From positions 1-58,393 of the IMG/VR virus record IMGVR_UViG_3300036770_008714: a DNA stretch of 58,393 nucleotides, one strand, 5' to 3'. The notes below the pieces were generated by a model. The model did not search any database. It worked only from the letters and a program-made list of their open reading frames with translations, and had not been told where the DNA came from. How positions within the stretch are numbered: the stretch's first letter is position 1; the number at the start of each line of letters is the position of its first letter. The stretch is from a virus. A program made the translations under genes and the position numbers. Shown in pieces: positions 1 through 10,003 of this stretch.

Positions 1-1032
1 ATGCCTACGATCCGCCAGCGCAACGACCGCTTTCAAGCCCAGGTACGAATCAAGGAGGATGGCCGCATTGTCCATCAGGAGAGTGCGACCTTCGACACCC
101 GCGCCCAGGCGCAGGCTTGGGCCGCAGCGCTGGAAAAGCGCATTGCAAAGACTGGTGTGCAGGCCAGAAAGCAGGGGCAGATATCCCTGGCAGACCTGAT
201 GGATATGCACGTCAAGATGCTCAAGAAGATCGGGCGCGAGTACGAAGCTGTCGAGCACAGGTTCAAGAACATCCGGGCCTATCCGTTCACCGAAAAGCCG
301 GTGGACACCGTCACATCGGCGGACTTCATTGACTGGGCGGTGCAGCACTCGAAGGGGCGCTCCCCCGCAACACTGCTGAACCACATGATGGCCGTGCGGG
401 CGGCCTACCGGGCGGCTCCGGTGGCACACGGTATACCGCTGGACATGGCTGTGGTGTCGAACGCCCTGGATCACCTGCGCCGAATGCAGGTGGTGGCGCC
501 AAGCAAGCGCCGGGACCGCCGCGTGACGGATGCCGAGCTGGACATGATTGATGCGTGGTGGCGCAGGCTGGAGGGAACGATGATCCCCCTGCCGACGATC
601 CTGCGGTTTCTGGTGGCCCTGCCCCGGCGCCGCGAGGAAATCATGAACGCCAAGTGGGCGGACTACGACACCAAAAACCACACCCTCACGCTCAGGGACA
701 CCAAGCACCCGACCATGCCACGGGATGAGGTTGTGCCGGTGCCGCCAGCGGCTCAGGCTATCCTGGCGGGGATGCCGCGCACCGAAGGCCGGATCTTCCC
801 GTTTCTCGGTACGTCGGTCAGTGCGGCTTTCCAGCGGGCGGCCAAGCTGCTGGAGCTGGAAGACATCACCCTGCACGACCTTCGGCACGAAGGGATCAGC
901 AGGCTTTTCGAGGCTGGATTGTCCATCCCCGAGGTGTCTTTGATTTCAGGGCACACCAGCTGGGAATCGCTCAAGCGGTACACGCACATTCAGCCAAAGC
1001 ATGTGCTGGAGAAACTGGCGAAGCCGCGCTAA
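1..1032 (+). CDS. int: Tyrosine recombinase (phage integrase)
   Basis: This 343-residue protein should integrate and excise the phage DNA at att sites. The catalytic domain fills the C-terminal half. An arginine cluster at R209-R211 (motif RRREEI) supplies the first catalytic Arg, HDLRH gives H292 and R295, GH gives H318, and the nucleophile is Y327 in RYTHI. The first ~170 residues form the arm- and core-binding part. The start codon is the first base of the window, so its ribosome site is not visible. In a circular molecule it would directly follow the PrtN-like gene that ends at the last base. Its stop overlaps by 3 bp the end of a convergent small gene, leaving little room for attP downstream. 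Family assignment is secure; the att site is not identified. Confidence 0.95.
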   Translation: MPTIRQRNDRFQAQVRIKEDGRIVHQESATFDTRAQAQAWAAALEKRIAKTGVQARKQGQISLADLMDMHVKMLKKIGREYEAVEHRFKNIRAYPFTEKPVDTVTSADFIDWAVQHSKGRSPATLLNHMMAVRAAYRAAPVAHGIPLDMAVVSNALDHLRRMQVVAPSKRRDRRVTDAELDMIDAWWRRLEGTMIPLPTILRFLVALPRRREEIMNAKWADYDTKNHTLTLRDTKHPTMPRDEVVPVPPAAQAILAGMPRTEGRIFPFLGTSVSAAFQRAAKLLELEDITLHDLRHEGISRLFEAGLSIPEVSLISGHTSWESLKRYTHIQPKHVLEKLAKPR

Positions 1033-1217
1033 GACACCAGCCTCTCCCCAGTCTCAAACGCCTCCCGCCCATCCAAGCTGTTGTGAAACCAGACATCAGG
1101 CTCTGTCGGGTCTTCATCCGGCCTGCACCAGCACTTGCTTGTGTAGTCGTGCGGGCGCAGGTCATCCACGGGTGTGACGTGGATTTCTGTGTCGGTGGAG
1201 GCGACAAGCTAGGTCAT
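1029..1217 (-). pseudogene. Small conserved-type phage gene with in-frame amber at codon 3
   Basis: Reading from ATG at 1217, the frame is M-T-stop and then 59 further open codons to a TAG that overlaps the integrase stop. The open part contains HVTPVDDLRPHDY, CWCRPDEDP and FHNSLDGREAFETGE. This resembles a small phage protein family I recall from lysis-end regions (HV.PVNDLREH...CWC.P...VVHN..DGRE). An AAGGA ribosome site 9 nt upstream of the ATG shows where translation should begin, so the TAG at 1209-1211 looks like a nonsense mutation or needs suppression. A GTG at codon 17 could start a shorter product but has no ribosome site. The function is unknown. Confidence 0.6.
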
Positions 1218-1222
1218 GGTGC

Positions 1223-1474
1223 CTATTCCTTCGGCGCCTTCTGCACAAAGTAGGAATCGACACAGCGCAGCGGGTAGTTCTCGTAATAGCCGCCATCGCC
1301 GTTGGGCAGCGCGAGGTCATACAACACCTTGCCGGGGTCGAATGACACCCGGACCACTTTGCACGGGATGGCCGTGTCATCGGCGACCATGGTGCTGCCA
1401 TCAATGCGCGAAAGCACCGGCTGGAAATACGCGATGTCGCCTATCGCGTGTTGGGAGGTAAGTTGGTTCTGCAT
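1223..1474 (-). CDS. Hypothetical protein, 83 aa
   Basis: A small soluble protein beginning MQNQLTSQHAIGD, with a beta-rich body (CKVVRVSFDPGKVLYDL) and a GGYYENYPLRCVDSYF segment. It resembles small phage proteins of unknown role that carry a short SH3-like fold, but this is only an impression. I prefer the ATG at 1474 because the upstream open frame (to 1684) is low-complexity and antisense-like, and a GGA lies 9 nt before this ATG. It stops 5 bp before the next small gene and ends the late operon. Confidence 0.6.
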   Translation of the reverse strand: MQNQLTSQHAIGDIAYFQPVLSRIDGSTMVADDTAIPCKVVRVSFDPGKVLYDLALPNGDGGYYENYPLRCVDSYFVQKAPKE

Positions 1475-1559
1475 TTGAACGGTTCCAGAGTTGGTGTCGG
1501 CCTGGCTGGGCGAACCACTTGGCCATCCCGGCGCACCGGGGCGGGCCTTGCCGACGTGA

Positions 1560-2381
1560 TCAGGATGGGCGGGGTTCGCCTGCCAAGTCGGCCAGGGCGT
1601 CTGCTTCTGTGAGTACCGGGCGGGCAAGTTCGTCGCGCAGGCGGAAGCCCAGCAAAGGCCCGATTCCGCGCTCTGCGTTCTCACGGGCGATGCGCCGGCC
1701 GATTTCAGCGTTGTAGTTCTCAGGACTGACGCAGGCGCTGTGCCCGATGACGGTGAAGCCGTTGCGCAACACCAGAACGCAGAACGTCAGTAGTGACATG
1801 GTCGGTGGCGCCTCGAAACTGAATTCGCGGAGCACGCCATCAGGGCTTGCCTTGTTGTACGCCGCGCCTGCAGCCCCATCGAAGCCGGTGAAGTAGTGCG
1901 CGCTGGCGATTTCGGCCTGCAGCGCTGCGGGTGTCACCCGAGGGCCTTTGTCGGCCTTGGCTTGAATCTCGCGCTCCATGGAGTCGGGGCCGCTCATTGA
2001 TTCGATACCCCGCAACGCGAGACCCGTCAACGCATCGTGCTCGGCCAGCGTAGCTCCTGTCTTACCTACCCGATCGTCACTGTGCTTGGCAACAACGCGC
2101 TCCAATGAGTCAGGGCCTGGGTCCACCACGTGGAGAGTGACCTGCGATGCGAAAGGTCTGTTTACAACAGGGTCCGCAGACTCCTGGCATAAATCAGCCA
2201 GAGCACCGTACGCCAGAGCCTCGACGGTTTTGGCCGAGAGTTGAATTGTGCCCAGGTCCCGCCCACCGTTGCCATGGCTGCGTACGGTCAGAGCGTAGGA
2301 GCCATCCTCCTTGCGGGACAGGTTCACGAATGGCGGGAAATCTGCCACGAAAGGTGTGTGAGCAAAAACAGTTTTGGCCAT
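1560..2381 (-). CDS. Gp49/Sf6 gp66-like phage protein with N-terminal extension
   Basis: The protein is 273 residues. The C-terminal ~120 residues (from VTPAALQAEIASAHYF through LTFCVLVLRNGFTVIGHSA to RIARENAERGIGPLLGF) match the N4 Gp49 / Sf6 gene 66 family as I remember it, a small phage protein family of unknown biochemical function. The N-terminal half (MAKTVFAHTPFVADFPPF... RSHGNGGRDLGTIQLSAKT) is a separate region not recognised. The ATG at 2381 is used; the longer frame to 2408 adds an unconvincing stretch. It lies downstream of the spanin genes at the end of the late operon. Confidence 0.7.
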   Translation of the reverse strand: MAKTVFAHTPFVADFPPFVNLSRKEDGSYALTVRSHGNGGRDLGTIQLSAKTVEALAYGALADLCQESADPVVNRPFASQVTLHVVDPGPDSLERVVAKHSDDRVGKTGATLAEHDALTGLALRGIESMSGPDSMEREIQAKADKGPRVTPAALQAEIASAHYFTGFDGAAGAAYNKASPDGVLREFSFEAPPTMSLLTFCVLVLRNGFTVIGHSACVSPENYNAEIGRRIARENAERGIGPLLGFRLRDELARPVLTEADALADLAGEPRPS

Positions 2382-2426
2382 GGTCTTCTCAGTGTGTTGA
2401 CCCGGCAACCGGCCGGGGCGGCTCGG

Positions 2427-2948
2427 TCAAGGCGCCATCAGCGCCCGGTCTGCATCAATCTGTCCGCGCAGCAGCACTACTTCTGCGTCGCGCCGGGCAA
2501 GAGCTTCTCGGTGTTCTGCAACCACTCCTGCCCCCTCGACAATGTGGCGGTCGAAGGCTTCAAGTCGATTTGCGAGATCGCGGCGGGCAGCGTCGTCGGC
2601 TTGGGCTTGCGCGCGATAAGTGGCGGCTCTGCGGTCTGCGTCGAGGCGCAGCCGCTCAACGCGAGCAAGATCAGCGCGAGCAATGGCATCGCGCACAGGT
2701 TGCGAAGTGGTGAAGGCATCGGAGTTCTCCTGTGTGGCGGTGGCGTGGGTGGATTCCTTGCCTGCCGTTTTGGTCTCGTCGGCGCGCGCGGCTTCGGAGC
2801 GCTTGAGCGTGGCCTGTGTGGTGGTGGTGATCAGCTTCTGGTGCGCAAGCTGTTCGAAGTGCAGGCGGCCGGTCTGAACCAGCAGAAGCCCGCCAGCCGC
2901 GATTGCTGCGACCATCCAGCCATAGGCTTTGAGTTGGGCAAAGATCAT
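2427..2948 (-). CDS. Rz: Rz-like inner-membrane spanin
   Basis: 173 residues with a single N-terminal membrane segment (about residues 8-25, GWMVAAIAAGGLLLV) followed by a long Ala/Arg/Glu/Asp-rich helical periplasmic domain, the usual i-spanin design. It should span the periplasm with an outer-membrane lipoprotein and fuse the two membranes in the last step of lysis. The identification is strengthened by a lipoprotein gene lying entirely inside it in another frame. Its start overlaps the end of the HExxH gene by 4 bp. Confidence 0.85.
   Translation of the reverse strand: MIFAQLKAYGWMVAAIAAGGLLLVQTGRLHFEQLAHQKLITTTTQATLKRSEAARADETKTAGKESTHATATQENSDAFTTSQPVRDAIARADLARVERLRLDADRRAATYRAQAQADDAARRDLANRLEAFDRHIVEGAGVVAEHREALARRDAEVVLLRGQIDADRALMAP
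2477..2719 (-). CDS. Rz1: Rz1-like outer-membrane lipoprotein spanin, embedded in Rz
   Basis: 80 residues encoded wholly within the Rz frame in another phase. The N terminus MPSPLRNLCAMPLLALILL followed by the lipobox LSGC marks a signal-peptidase II lipoprotein with the acylated Cys near residue 24. The mature part is Pro-rich (PPLIARKPKPTT), as in known o-spanins. Nested Rz/Rz1 pairs are the lambda-type arrangement. Confidence 0.85.
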   Translation of the reverse strand: MPSPLRNLCAMPLLALILLALSGCASTQTAEPPLIARKPKPTTLPAAISQIDLKPSTATLSRGQEWLQNTEKLLPGATQK

Positions 2949-3361
2949 TGGCGGCCTCCGGTCTGTTCCGCGTAGCTCGCCATCAGCCTCTGCGCGATGG
3001 CCTGAATTGAGTACGCTTCAAATTCATGCGACGGTCGGTTTTCACCGATGCGCTCGCAAAAGTGCTGGAATGCATGCACCGCTTCGTGCACCAGCAACCC
3101 GGCGATTTGCACACCATCGATGCCCTCACGCACACGCAGGGCCACGACCACGGCCATGCCGAGTTCTTGGTGTTCTAGGATGTGCGCCGTGGCATCAGCG
3201 TGTTCCGTCTTGATCCATGGGTCACGCTGGGATAGCGGCACCTTGAAAGCGGACATTGCCCGGTGGTAATCCGGCTCGGACAGCACCAGGGCCAGGCAAG
3301 GGCCGTCAACCAAGCTGCGGTTGAGCCACTTCACCGCCACGCCCTCCACCAGAACCACCAC
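2945..3361 (-). CDS. Putative zinc metallopeptidase-like protein (HExxH) in the lysis region
   Basis: 138 residues. The motif HEAVH at residues 92-96 is followed by an acidic stretch (SHEFEAYS, residues 111-118) that could supply the third zinc ligand, as in gluzincin-type metallopeptidases. There is no signal peptide or membrane segment. The start is uncertain: the frame opens after a TGA and offers only GTG codons here, GTG at 3361 being the longest, without a good ribosome site. Similar proteins occur near phage lysis genes as conserved hypotheticals; a substrate is not known. It lies between a small membrane protein and the spanins. Confidence 0.65.
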   Translation of the reverse strand: MVVLVEGVAVKWLNRSLVDGPCLALVLSEPDYHRAMSAFKVPLSQRDPWIKTEHADATAHILEHQELGMAVVVALRVREGIDGVQIAGLLVHEAVHAFQHFCERIGENRPSHEFEAYSIQAIAQRLMASYAEQTGGRQ

Positions 3362-3380
3362 ATAGCTATCAGGATGGGAT

Positions 3381-3563
3381 TCATTTGCGGACCGCCTTGT
3401 AAATCAGGCCGCCAACTACCGCCAGCACCAGGGCCAACAGAGCCCAACCCCATGGGTTGATCGCTAGGAAAAGCAACGCCTCACCCCACCATGGCAGATA
3501 GAAGCCGCTGGCAAGGGCAGCACCGGGCAGCAGCGCGAAGATGAAAAAAGACAGGGCGCGCAT
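3381..3563 (-). CDS. Small membrane protein, 60 aa
   Basis: Starts MRALSFFIFALLPGAALASG, a signal-peptide-like or first membrane segment, followed by a second hydrophobic stretch (WGWALLALVLAVVGGLIY) and a basic end (KAVRK). The fold is two membrane segments in 60 residues. It overlaps the stop of the upstream lipoprotein gene. Its place in the lysis cluster makes a holin, pinholin or antiholin role possible, but no family is recognised. Confidence 0.65.
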   Translation of the reverse strand: MRALSFFIFALLPGAALASGFYLPWWGEALLFLAINPWGWALLALVLAVVGGLIYKAVRK

Positions 3564-3772
3564 CAGATGCTCCCCTTCTCTCGCTGGATGCCAGCCTTCA
3601 CGCCCAGGCTGAAGAAGTGCTTTGCCAAGCCTTCCAGCTGGCGCTCAGACCATGGCGTGCAGCCGACTTCGGCGCACTCCTTGGCGTCGTCGGCAGAGAC
3701 TTCTAGGCCCTTGGTGGTGGCGCAACCGGTGAGCAATGCGGCGGCGGACAGGATCAGTGCAATGGTCTTCAT
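3563..3772 (-). CDS. Small lipoprotein, 69 aa
   Basis: MKTIALILSAAALLTGC is a clear signal peptide with lipobox LTGC; the lipidated cysteine is about residue 17. The mature part is hydrophilic, with three further Cys (CAEVGCTPWSERQLEG). A longer open frame exists to 4279, but its upstream part is antisense-type, Ala/Arg-rich sequence over the endolysin gene, so I start at ATG 3772. It overlaps the preceding gene by 4 bp. A lysis-linked envelope role is inferred from position only. Confidence 0.7.
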   Translation of the reverse strand: MKTIALILSAAALLTGCATTKGLEVSADDAKECAEVGCTPWSERQLEGLAKHFFSLGVKAGIQREKGSI

Positions 3773-3948
3773 GCTGGCTCCTTGGTGGTGGCTTTCTGTG
3801 TGACGTTGGCGGCGTAGTAGCCCGTGACAGTGGCGATGACCACGGCGGAATACACGCCGTCCGCGATGTGCCCGGCCGCCACAAGCCAGGTAGCCGAAGC
3901 CACCACAGCCAGGGCTATCAGGAACTTGCGGCTCAGGTAGTTCGGCAT
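3769..3948 (-). CDS. Small two-segment membrane protein, holin-like
   Basis: 59 residues from MPNYLSRKFLIALAVVASAT with two hydrophobic segments (FLIALAVVASATWLVAA and VYSAVVIATVTGYYAA) and a short basic/acidic tail (QKATTKEPA). This is the size and topology of small class II holins. The ATG at 3948 is chosen because AAGGA lies 7 nt upstream within the end of the endolysin gene. It directly follows the endolysin. Confidence 0.65.
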   Translation of the reverse strand: MPNYLSRKFLIALAVVASATWLVAAGHIADGVYSAVVIATVTGYYAANVTQKATTKEPA

Positions 3949-4517
3949 CACAAGTCCTTGCCGCACTTCTCTGTTTCGTCGGCCCGGCGATTTGCCAGGC
4001 CCTGGACGAACGTGAAAACCTTCTTGCCGGTGGCGGGGTCAATGCGGCTGGTGAAGCTCCAAACCATCGTGCCGTCGTCGCCCCGGCTGATGCGCTGGCA
4101 ACCGCGCTCCCACTCGCCACGGTTCCATGCAGCCATGGCGCCGCTGCCGCACGTGGCGCTGGCGCCCAGGTTCCATGCATGGCTGCTTGCCATGTCCAGC
4201 ACGCTTGGTGGTGGTAGGCGCTTGAAGCAAGGGAGCACGGCGCGCTGCACGCGCTCCAAGGCATTGGCTTCTTCGACAATGCACTTTTCTTCGGTCCAGC
4301 GCTCGCCCACGATGATCGGGGTGCTGGTGACGTGGCGCGTGATGCCGTTGCAAACGGTGGGGATGTTCCCGGCCAGCTTGTCCGGGTAGACGGTGAGAAC
4401 GCGGGCTTTGCCGCTTTCCCACTGGGTCAGGTGGTCAACCAGCATTGGCGAAAGCAGCGTGACAAACCCGCCCAGGGCCGCCACCCATATCACCTTGGGC
4501 TGGATCTTGGTGGTCAT
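3948..4517 (-). CDS. Endolysin, lysozyme (GH24)-like with N-terminal membrane/SAR segment
   Basis: 189 residues. After a short basic N terminus there is a hydrophobic segment (VIWVAALGGFVTLLSPMLV, about residues 9-27) that could be a signal-anchor-release domain. It is followed by a phage-lysozyme-like body: WESGKARVLTVYPDKLAGNI with candidate catalytic Glu and Asp, then PTVCNGITRHV, and later AWNLGASATCGSGAM and GDDGTMVW. It should cleave peptidoglycan. The E-to-D spacing is longer than in T4 lysozyme, so the catalytic residues need structural confirmation. ATG 4517 overlaps the upstream stop (ATGA). Confidence 0.75.
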   Translation of the reverse strand: MTTKIQPKVIWVAALGGFVTLLSPMLVDHLTQWESGKARVLTVYPDKLAGNIPTVCNGITRHVTSTPIIVGERWTEEKCIVEEANALERVQRAVLPCFKRLPPPSVLDMASSHAWNLGASATCGSGAMAAWNRGEWERGCQRISRGDDGTMVWSFTSRIDPATGKKVFTFVQGLANRRADETEKCGKDL

Positions 4518-4852
4518 AGTGGAGACCTGTCGGTGTCGCCAGAGGATTCGTATTCCTCGACGGTGATGACCCGGCGCTTCTTCGCTTTGAGCCACCCGCG
4601 CGACTCAAAGAACGGGCGCCAGAGCTTCTTCCAAAACCACTCGGTGATGAGCAGTAAGGTGTATGCCGCCGCCGCCATTGAAGCGATGGTGCCCCAGGGG
4701 ATAGAGTTCACCATGGCCCATGTTGAGTAATCCGCATTCGCTGTCGCCTGCTGCACAACTTGGCCAGCGACGTCTGCCTTGGCCGCTGCTGCAACGGTGA
4801 TCGCACTGCTCGCTTTCGCGATGGGCATGCTGATTTCGGCGGCGCGGTCCAT
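4514..4852 (-). CDS. Holin-like membrane protein
   Basis: 112 residues from MDRAAEISMPIAKASS: an Ala-rich amphipathic N-terminal half, one strong membrane segment (WGTIASMAAAAYTLLLITEW), then a basic-to-acidic cytoplasmic tail (KAKKRRVITVEEYESSGD). The frame is open to 4930, but I start at 4852 because the strong ribosome site GAGGTGG lies 6 nt before that ATG. The ATG at 4930 has no ribosome site and is only 14 nt from the conserved 14-mer of a late element. It is first in the lysis cluster, just upstream of the endolysin, as expected for a holin. Confidence 0.65.
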   Translation of the reverse strand: MDRAAEISMPIAKASSAITVAAAAKADVAGQVVQQATANADYSTWAMVNSIPWGTIASMAAAAYTLLLITEWFWKKLWRPFFESRGWLKAKKRRVITVEEYESSGDTDRSPL

Positions 4853-4917
4853 CACTGGCCACCTCGTACGGGCTGCGCGGATGGCTTGGTGATGAGATTG
4901 CAGTTCATGAGCCCGGA

Positions 4918-4960
4918 TGATCCGGGCCATGAAACATGCGGTCGAACCCTACTGGGGGGC
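4918..4960 (-). promoter_or_regulatory. Two-box late element, copy 1 (upstream of lysis cluster)
   Basis: The invariant 14-mer AACCCTACTGGGGG (+ strand) at 4945-4958 faces leftward transcription. The second box is TGATCCG at 4918-4924, one bp further away than in most copies. It begins 1 bp after the stop of the upstream membrane protein and lies 92 nt before the holin start. A GC-rich hairpin (GCCCGGAT/ATCCGGGC) overlaps the second box. Confidence 0.7.
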
Positions 4961-4961
4961 G

Positions 4962-5306
4962 TCAGATGTGATCGCCGCTCGGATCAAACGGATCTAGCAG
5001 CGGCTCTGCCCATGCAGCAACGGCTTTTCGCCAGCCAGTGCTGGTGGCGTTATGGCGCTTGAGACGGCTGGTTACCGTGCCTTCGCGCGGCAGTTCGACC
5101 AGCAGGACGGTGAGCACCAGGGCGTTTGCCAGGAAGTCCAGCAGCAACCCGGCGAACAACACAGGGTAGCCGAAGCACTTGGCAGTGGTCGTTAGCAGCC
5201 CTGCGTCCTTTGCACGTTTGAGGCTCATGACGGCCAGGTACACCACCCAGAGCGCATACAGCAGCGCAATGGCACAGACAGGCGCGAGGATGATGGTTTG
5301 AGTCAT
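4962..5306 (-). CDS. Membrane protein, 114 aa
   Basis: Starts MTQTIILAPVCAIALLYALW (membrane segment 1), with a further long hydrophobic region (YPVLFAGLLLDFLANALVLTVLLVEL split over two segments) and a soluble basic tail ending DPFDPSGDHI. AAAGGG precedes ATG 5306; the open frame upstream to 5441 is rejected as Cys/Arg-rich noise. The role is unknown. It sits between a fibre-region gene and the lysis cluster and might belong to either. Confidence 0.65.
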   Translation of the reverse strand: MTQTIILAPVCAIALLYALWVVYLAVMSLKRAKDAGLLTTTAKCFGYPVLFAGLLLDFLANALVLTVLLVELPREGTVTSRLKRHNATSTGWRKAVAAWAEPLLDPFDPSGDHI

Positions 5307-5316
5307 GGCAGGCCCT

Positions 5317-7690
<2,374 letters not shown>

Positions 7691-7697
7691 GCCCCAC

Positions 7698-7741
7698 AGT
7701 GTTCCGACTGCAGGGCATGGGCGCTAACCCTACTGGGGGGC
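7698..7741 (-). promoter_or_regulatory. Two-box late element, copy 2 (upstream of fibre module)
   Basis: 14-mer AACCCTACTGGGGG at 7726-7739; second box AGTGTTCCG at 7698-7706, separated by 19 bp. It starts 3 bp after the stop of the 606-aa virion protein. The second box lies within an imperfect hairpin (CAGT/ACTG core). Confidence 0.75.
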
Positions 7742-7743
7742 GA

Positions 7744-9564
7744 TTACACCGATTGCGTGAGGCCTATGGTTGCGCTGCCGCTGATCTGCGCAGATGCAGA
7801 TACTGCCGTCCAGGCGCTGGCGACTTGCTGCGACATGGCGGCCAGTGCGACCTTGTTGGCATCGAGTCGCGCGTCGCCTGCGTGCATCACGGCCTCGGCG
7901 TTCTGCTTGGCGGCTTGGAATGTGATGTTCATCCCGGCTTCGTACTCCTTGATCTTCGACTCCCAGAGACGAGTGAACATGCCAGCCTTGGACTCCAGGG
8001 CGGCAGATGCCACGCGGTAGCCGTCCATCATGATGTTCGACTGCCGGGCCGCTGCGTCCACCTTCGCGGTTTGCGCCGCAACCTGCGCTTTCCAGCCATC
8101 CCACTCCAGGCCCTTTGCGGAAATCAGCGCTTGGAACTTCGCCACCTCGGCCCGCGCCTTCTCGGCCTGCGCGCCCACCTTGGAGCCATAGGCGCGCGTG
8201 AGGGCGCCGAATGCCTCGGCCTTGGTGCCTTCTGCGCTGATCGTGGCCTTGTACAAATCGGCCTTGGCAGTCTCGGCGTTGACGGTTGCCACGAATGCGC
8301 GCACCTGCTCGGCACCGGCTTGGATGCGCGTGCGCTCCAGCTCCACCAGGGTCTGGGCTGCACTCACCCGGGCCTTGTAGATTTCCACCGCAGCCATGCG
8401 GCCTTCAATCTCGGCCTTGTAGCGGTCCACCAGCGACTTGTTGATGTCGGCCTTGGTTTGCTCGGCCGACAGCAGGGCTTTGAACACCTCCACCTTGTTG
8501 AGTTCGGCCTTAATGACGGTTTCGTAGGCGTTGGCATAGGCTTGGTAGCCCGCGAGCAAGGCTTTGTAGTGCTCTACGGCGGCGTTGTGCACATCGATGG
8601 CGTTTTGCGCCACGGCCTTCGCGGCGTCGATGGCCAGCACCTCCATCTTGTAGGCGTCCTCCAGTAGAGTGCCTTCCAGGCGCAGTGCAAGGTCAGTGGC
8701 CTGTTGCATGTTGGCCTGGGCAAGCTCGGCTTGCTTGATGGCGATGTCGCGCGAAAAGCCGGACAGCTTCTCGCGGTACTCGCGGCGCGCGTCTGCCAGC
8801 TGCCCAGCCAGGGCGCCAGATGGCAGCGGGAAGCCCAGCGCCTCGGCAGCACGCAGCAAATCCTGCTCATTGGCGAGCGCCACCTTGGTTTCACGGTCCA
8901 GCGCCCGGCCCCAGATCGCGGCCTCGTCGGCTGCGGTGAGCCCGGTCCCGCCTTGGATGCGCTCGTTCAGCCGGGCCTTGAGGTTGTCCAGCAGCTGCGA
9001 GGCATACCGGGCGTTCGGCGTGAACGAGAACGGGGCGGGCTGCAGAATCGACAGCTCGGGGATGTCGTCCAGTTTGTCCAGCCATTCTTCGCGCAGGTTG
9101 ATCCCGCCGAAGGTGTGGGTCTGCAACGCCAGGAATGTCGGCAGATCGGGCAGCACTACCTCTGGGGCGTCCGGCACCGTCACCTCGCGGACCTCCGGCA
9201 GCGCGGGCGCCTGGCCGATGTTCAGCGTCGGGGCCACGCCGAAATTGAGCTCCGGCATCTCCAGGGTCATGTCGTCGATGGCGACACTGCCCAGCGATTC
9301 CGTGAACGGCGTGGGCTTGCCGGTGGGCTCCACGAACTCCACCGATGGTAGGGTCGGCGCTGTCGGCAGCTCGGGCAACGTTGGCGCGGCTATGGATTCC
9401 CACCGTGCGCTCACAGTGGGGGGCTGGTAGAAGGAATCCGTCAGCTTGGCGACGAACTCATCCACTCGGCCCAATGCCTCTTCGGCCAGTTCAATGGAGC
9501 GCTCGTATTTGTCCTCGACGATGGACGCCGGGCCGTCAAAGTTGAAACTGTCAATCGTGGCCAT
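7744..9564 (-). CDS. Long helical virion protein, 606 aa
   Basis: The N-terminal ~170 residues are rich in Pro-containing beta segments (PTLPELPTAPTLPSVEF). From about residue 190 to 590 the protein is almost all Ala/Lys/Glu helix with no Gly or Pro breaks (QAELAQANMQQATDLALRL and similar), predicted to be coiled coil. It sits among tail and fibre genes, so a tail-shaft or ejection role is possible. Its C-terminal AAMSQQVASAWTAVSAS closely matches a stretch in the small protein at 15335-15736. No family is recognised with certainty. Confidence 0.75.
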   Translation of the reverse strand: MATIDSFNFDGPASIVEDKYERSIELAEEALGRVDEFVAKLTDSFYQPPTVSARWESIAAPTLPELPTAPTLPSVEFVEPTGKPTPFTESLGSVAIDDMTLEMPELNFGVAPTLNIGQAPALPEVREVTVPDAPEVVLPDLPTFLALQTHTFGGINLREEWLDKLDDIPELSILQPAPFSFTPNARYASQLLDNLKARLNERIQGGTGLTAADEAAIWGRALDRETKVALANEQDLLRAAEALGFPLPSGALAGQLADARREYREKLSGFSRDIAIKQAELAQANMQQATDLALRLEGTLLEDAYKMEVLAIDAAKAVAQNAIDVHNAAVEHYKALLAGYQAYANAYETVIKAELNKVEVFKALLSAEQTKADINKSLVDRYKAEIEGRMAAVEIYKARVSAAQTLVELERTRIQAGAEQVRAFVATVNAETAKADLYKATISAEGTKAEAFGALTRAYGSKVGAQAEKARAEVAKFQALISAKGLEWDGWKAQVAAQTAKVDAAARQSNIMMDGYRVASAALESKAGMFTRLWESKIKEYEAGMNITFQAAKQNAEAVMHAGDARLDANKVALAAMSQQVASAWTAVSASAQISGSATIGLTQSV

Positions 9565-9565
9565 G

Positions 9566-10003
9566 TCAGACCCTCCTTGTCTTCGAAGCGATGTTCAGGA
9601 TTTCCACGCGGTCCAGCGAGAACGCCTGTCCAGCCGGATTGCTCAGGCTGAATCCCAGGTAGTTCTCCCGGATGCCCTTGCCCACCTGGCACCGGGTCTG
9701 GCCGCTCGGGCGCAACGGGAACGAATAGGGCCACGAATGCCGGGCGCCGTGCACCGTGAAGCGCATGCACCCGCTCCCAACAGCCGACACATAGACCATT
9801 TCGATGGCCTGCTTGAGCGTGGTTTCGCGCAGCGTGGACGGCAAACGGATGTCGGCCACGATCAGCGCGCCGTCGTCGGTTTCGCCGCCAAACTCGAACA
9901 GCCCGGCCGATGAACCGGCGTGTGTTGGGGTGATGCTCTGGAATGCGTGCCCCGTGTATTCGGTCACTGCTCCCAGCAGGGTGTTGCAGACAATGGCGGT
10001 CAA
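9566..10003 (-). CDS. Tail-region structural protein, 145 aa
   Basis: A beta-rich protein starting MTAIVCNTLLGAVTEYTGHAF with GLFEFGGETDDGALIVADI and RHSWPYSFPLRPSGQ. It stops 1 bp before the next virion gene and overlaps the preceding 765-aa gene by 4 bp, so it belongs to the same translationally coupled set. The function is not recognised; a virion component is inferred from position. Confidence 0.7.
   Translation of the reverse strand: MTAIVCNTLLGAVTEYTGHAFQSITPTHAGSSAGLFEFGGETDDGALIVADIRLPSTLRETTLKQAIEMVYVSAVGSGCMRFTVHGARHSWPYSFPLRPSGQTRCQVGKGIRENYLGFSLSNPAGQAFSLDRVEILNIASKTRRV

Noticed and set aside
971-1207. 78-codon minus-strand frame near the int end
   Set aside because: The frame with family-like sequence is the neighbouring one (1029-1217, with the amber); this one is Pro/Thr/Arg noise.
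3773-4279. N-terminal extension of the small lipoprotein
   Set aside because: Overlaps the endolysin in another frame and is Ala/Arg/Pro-rich; the signal peptide at 3772 fixes the start.
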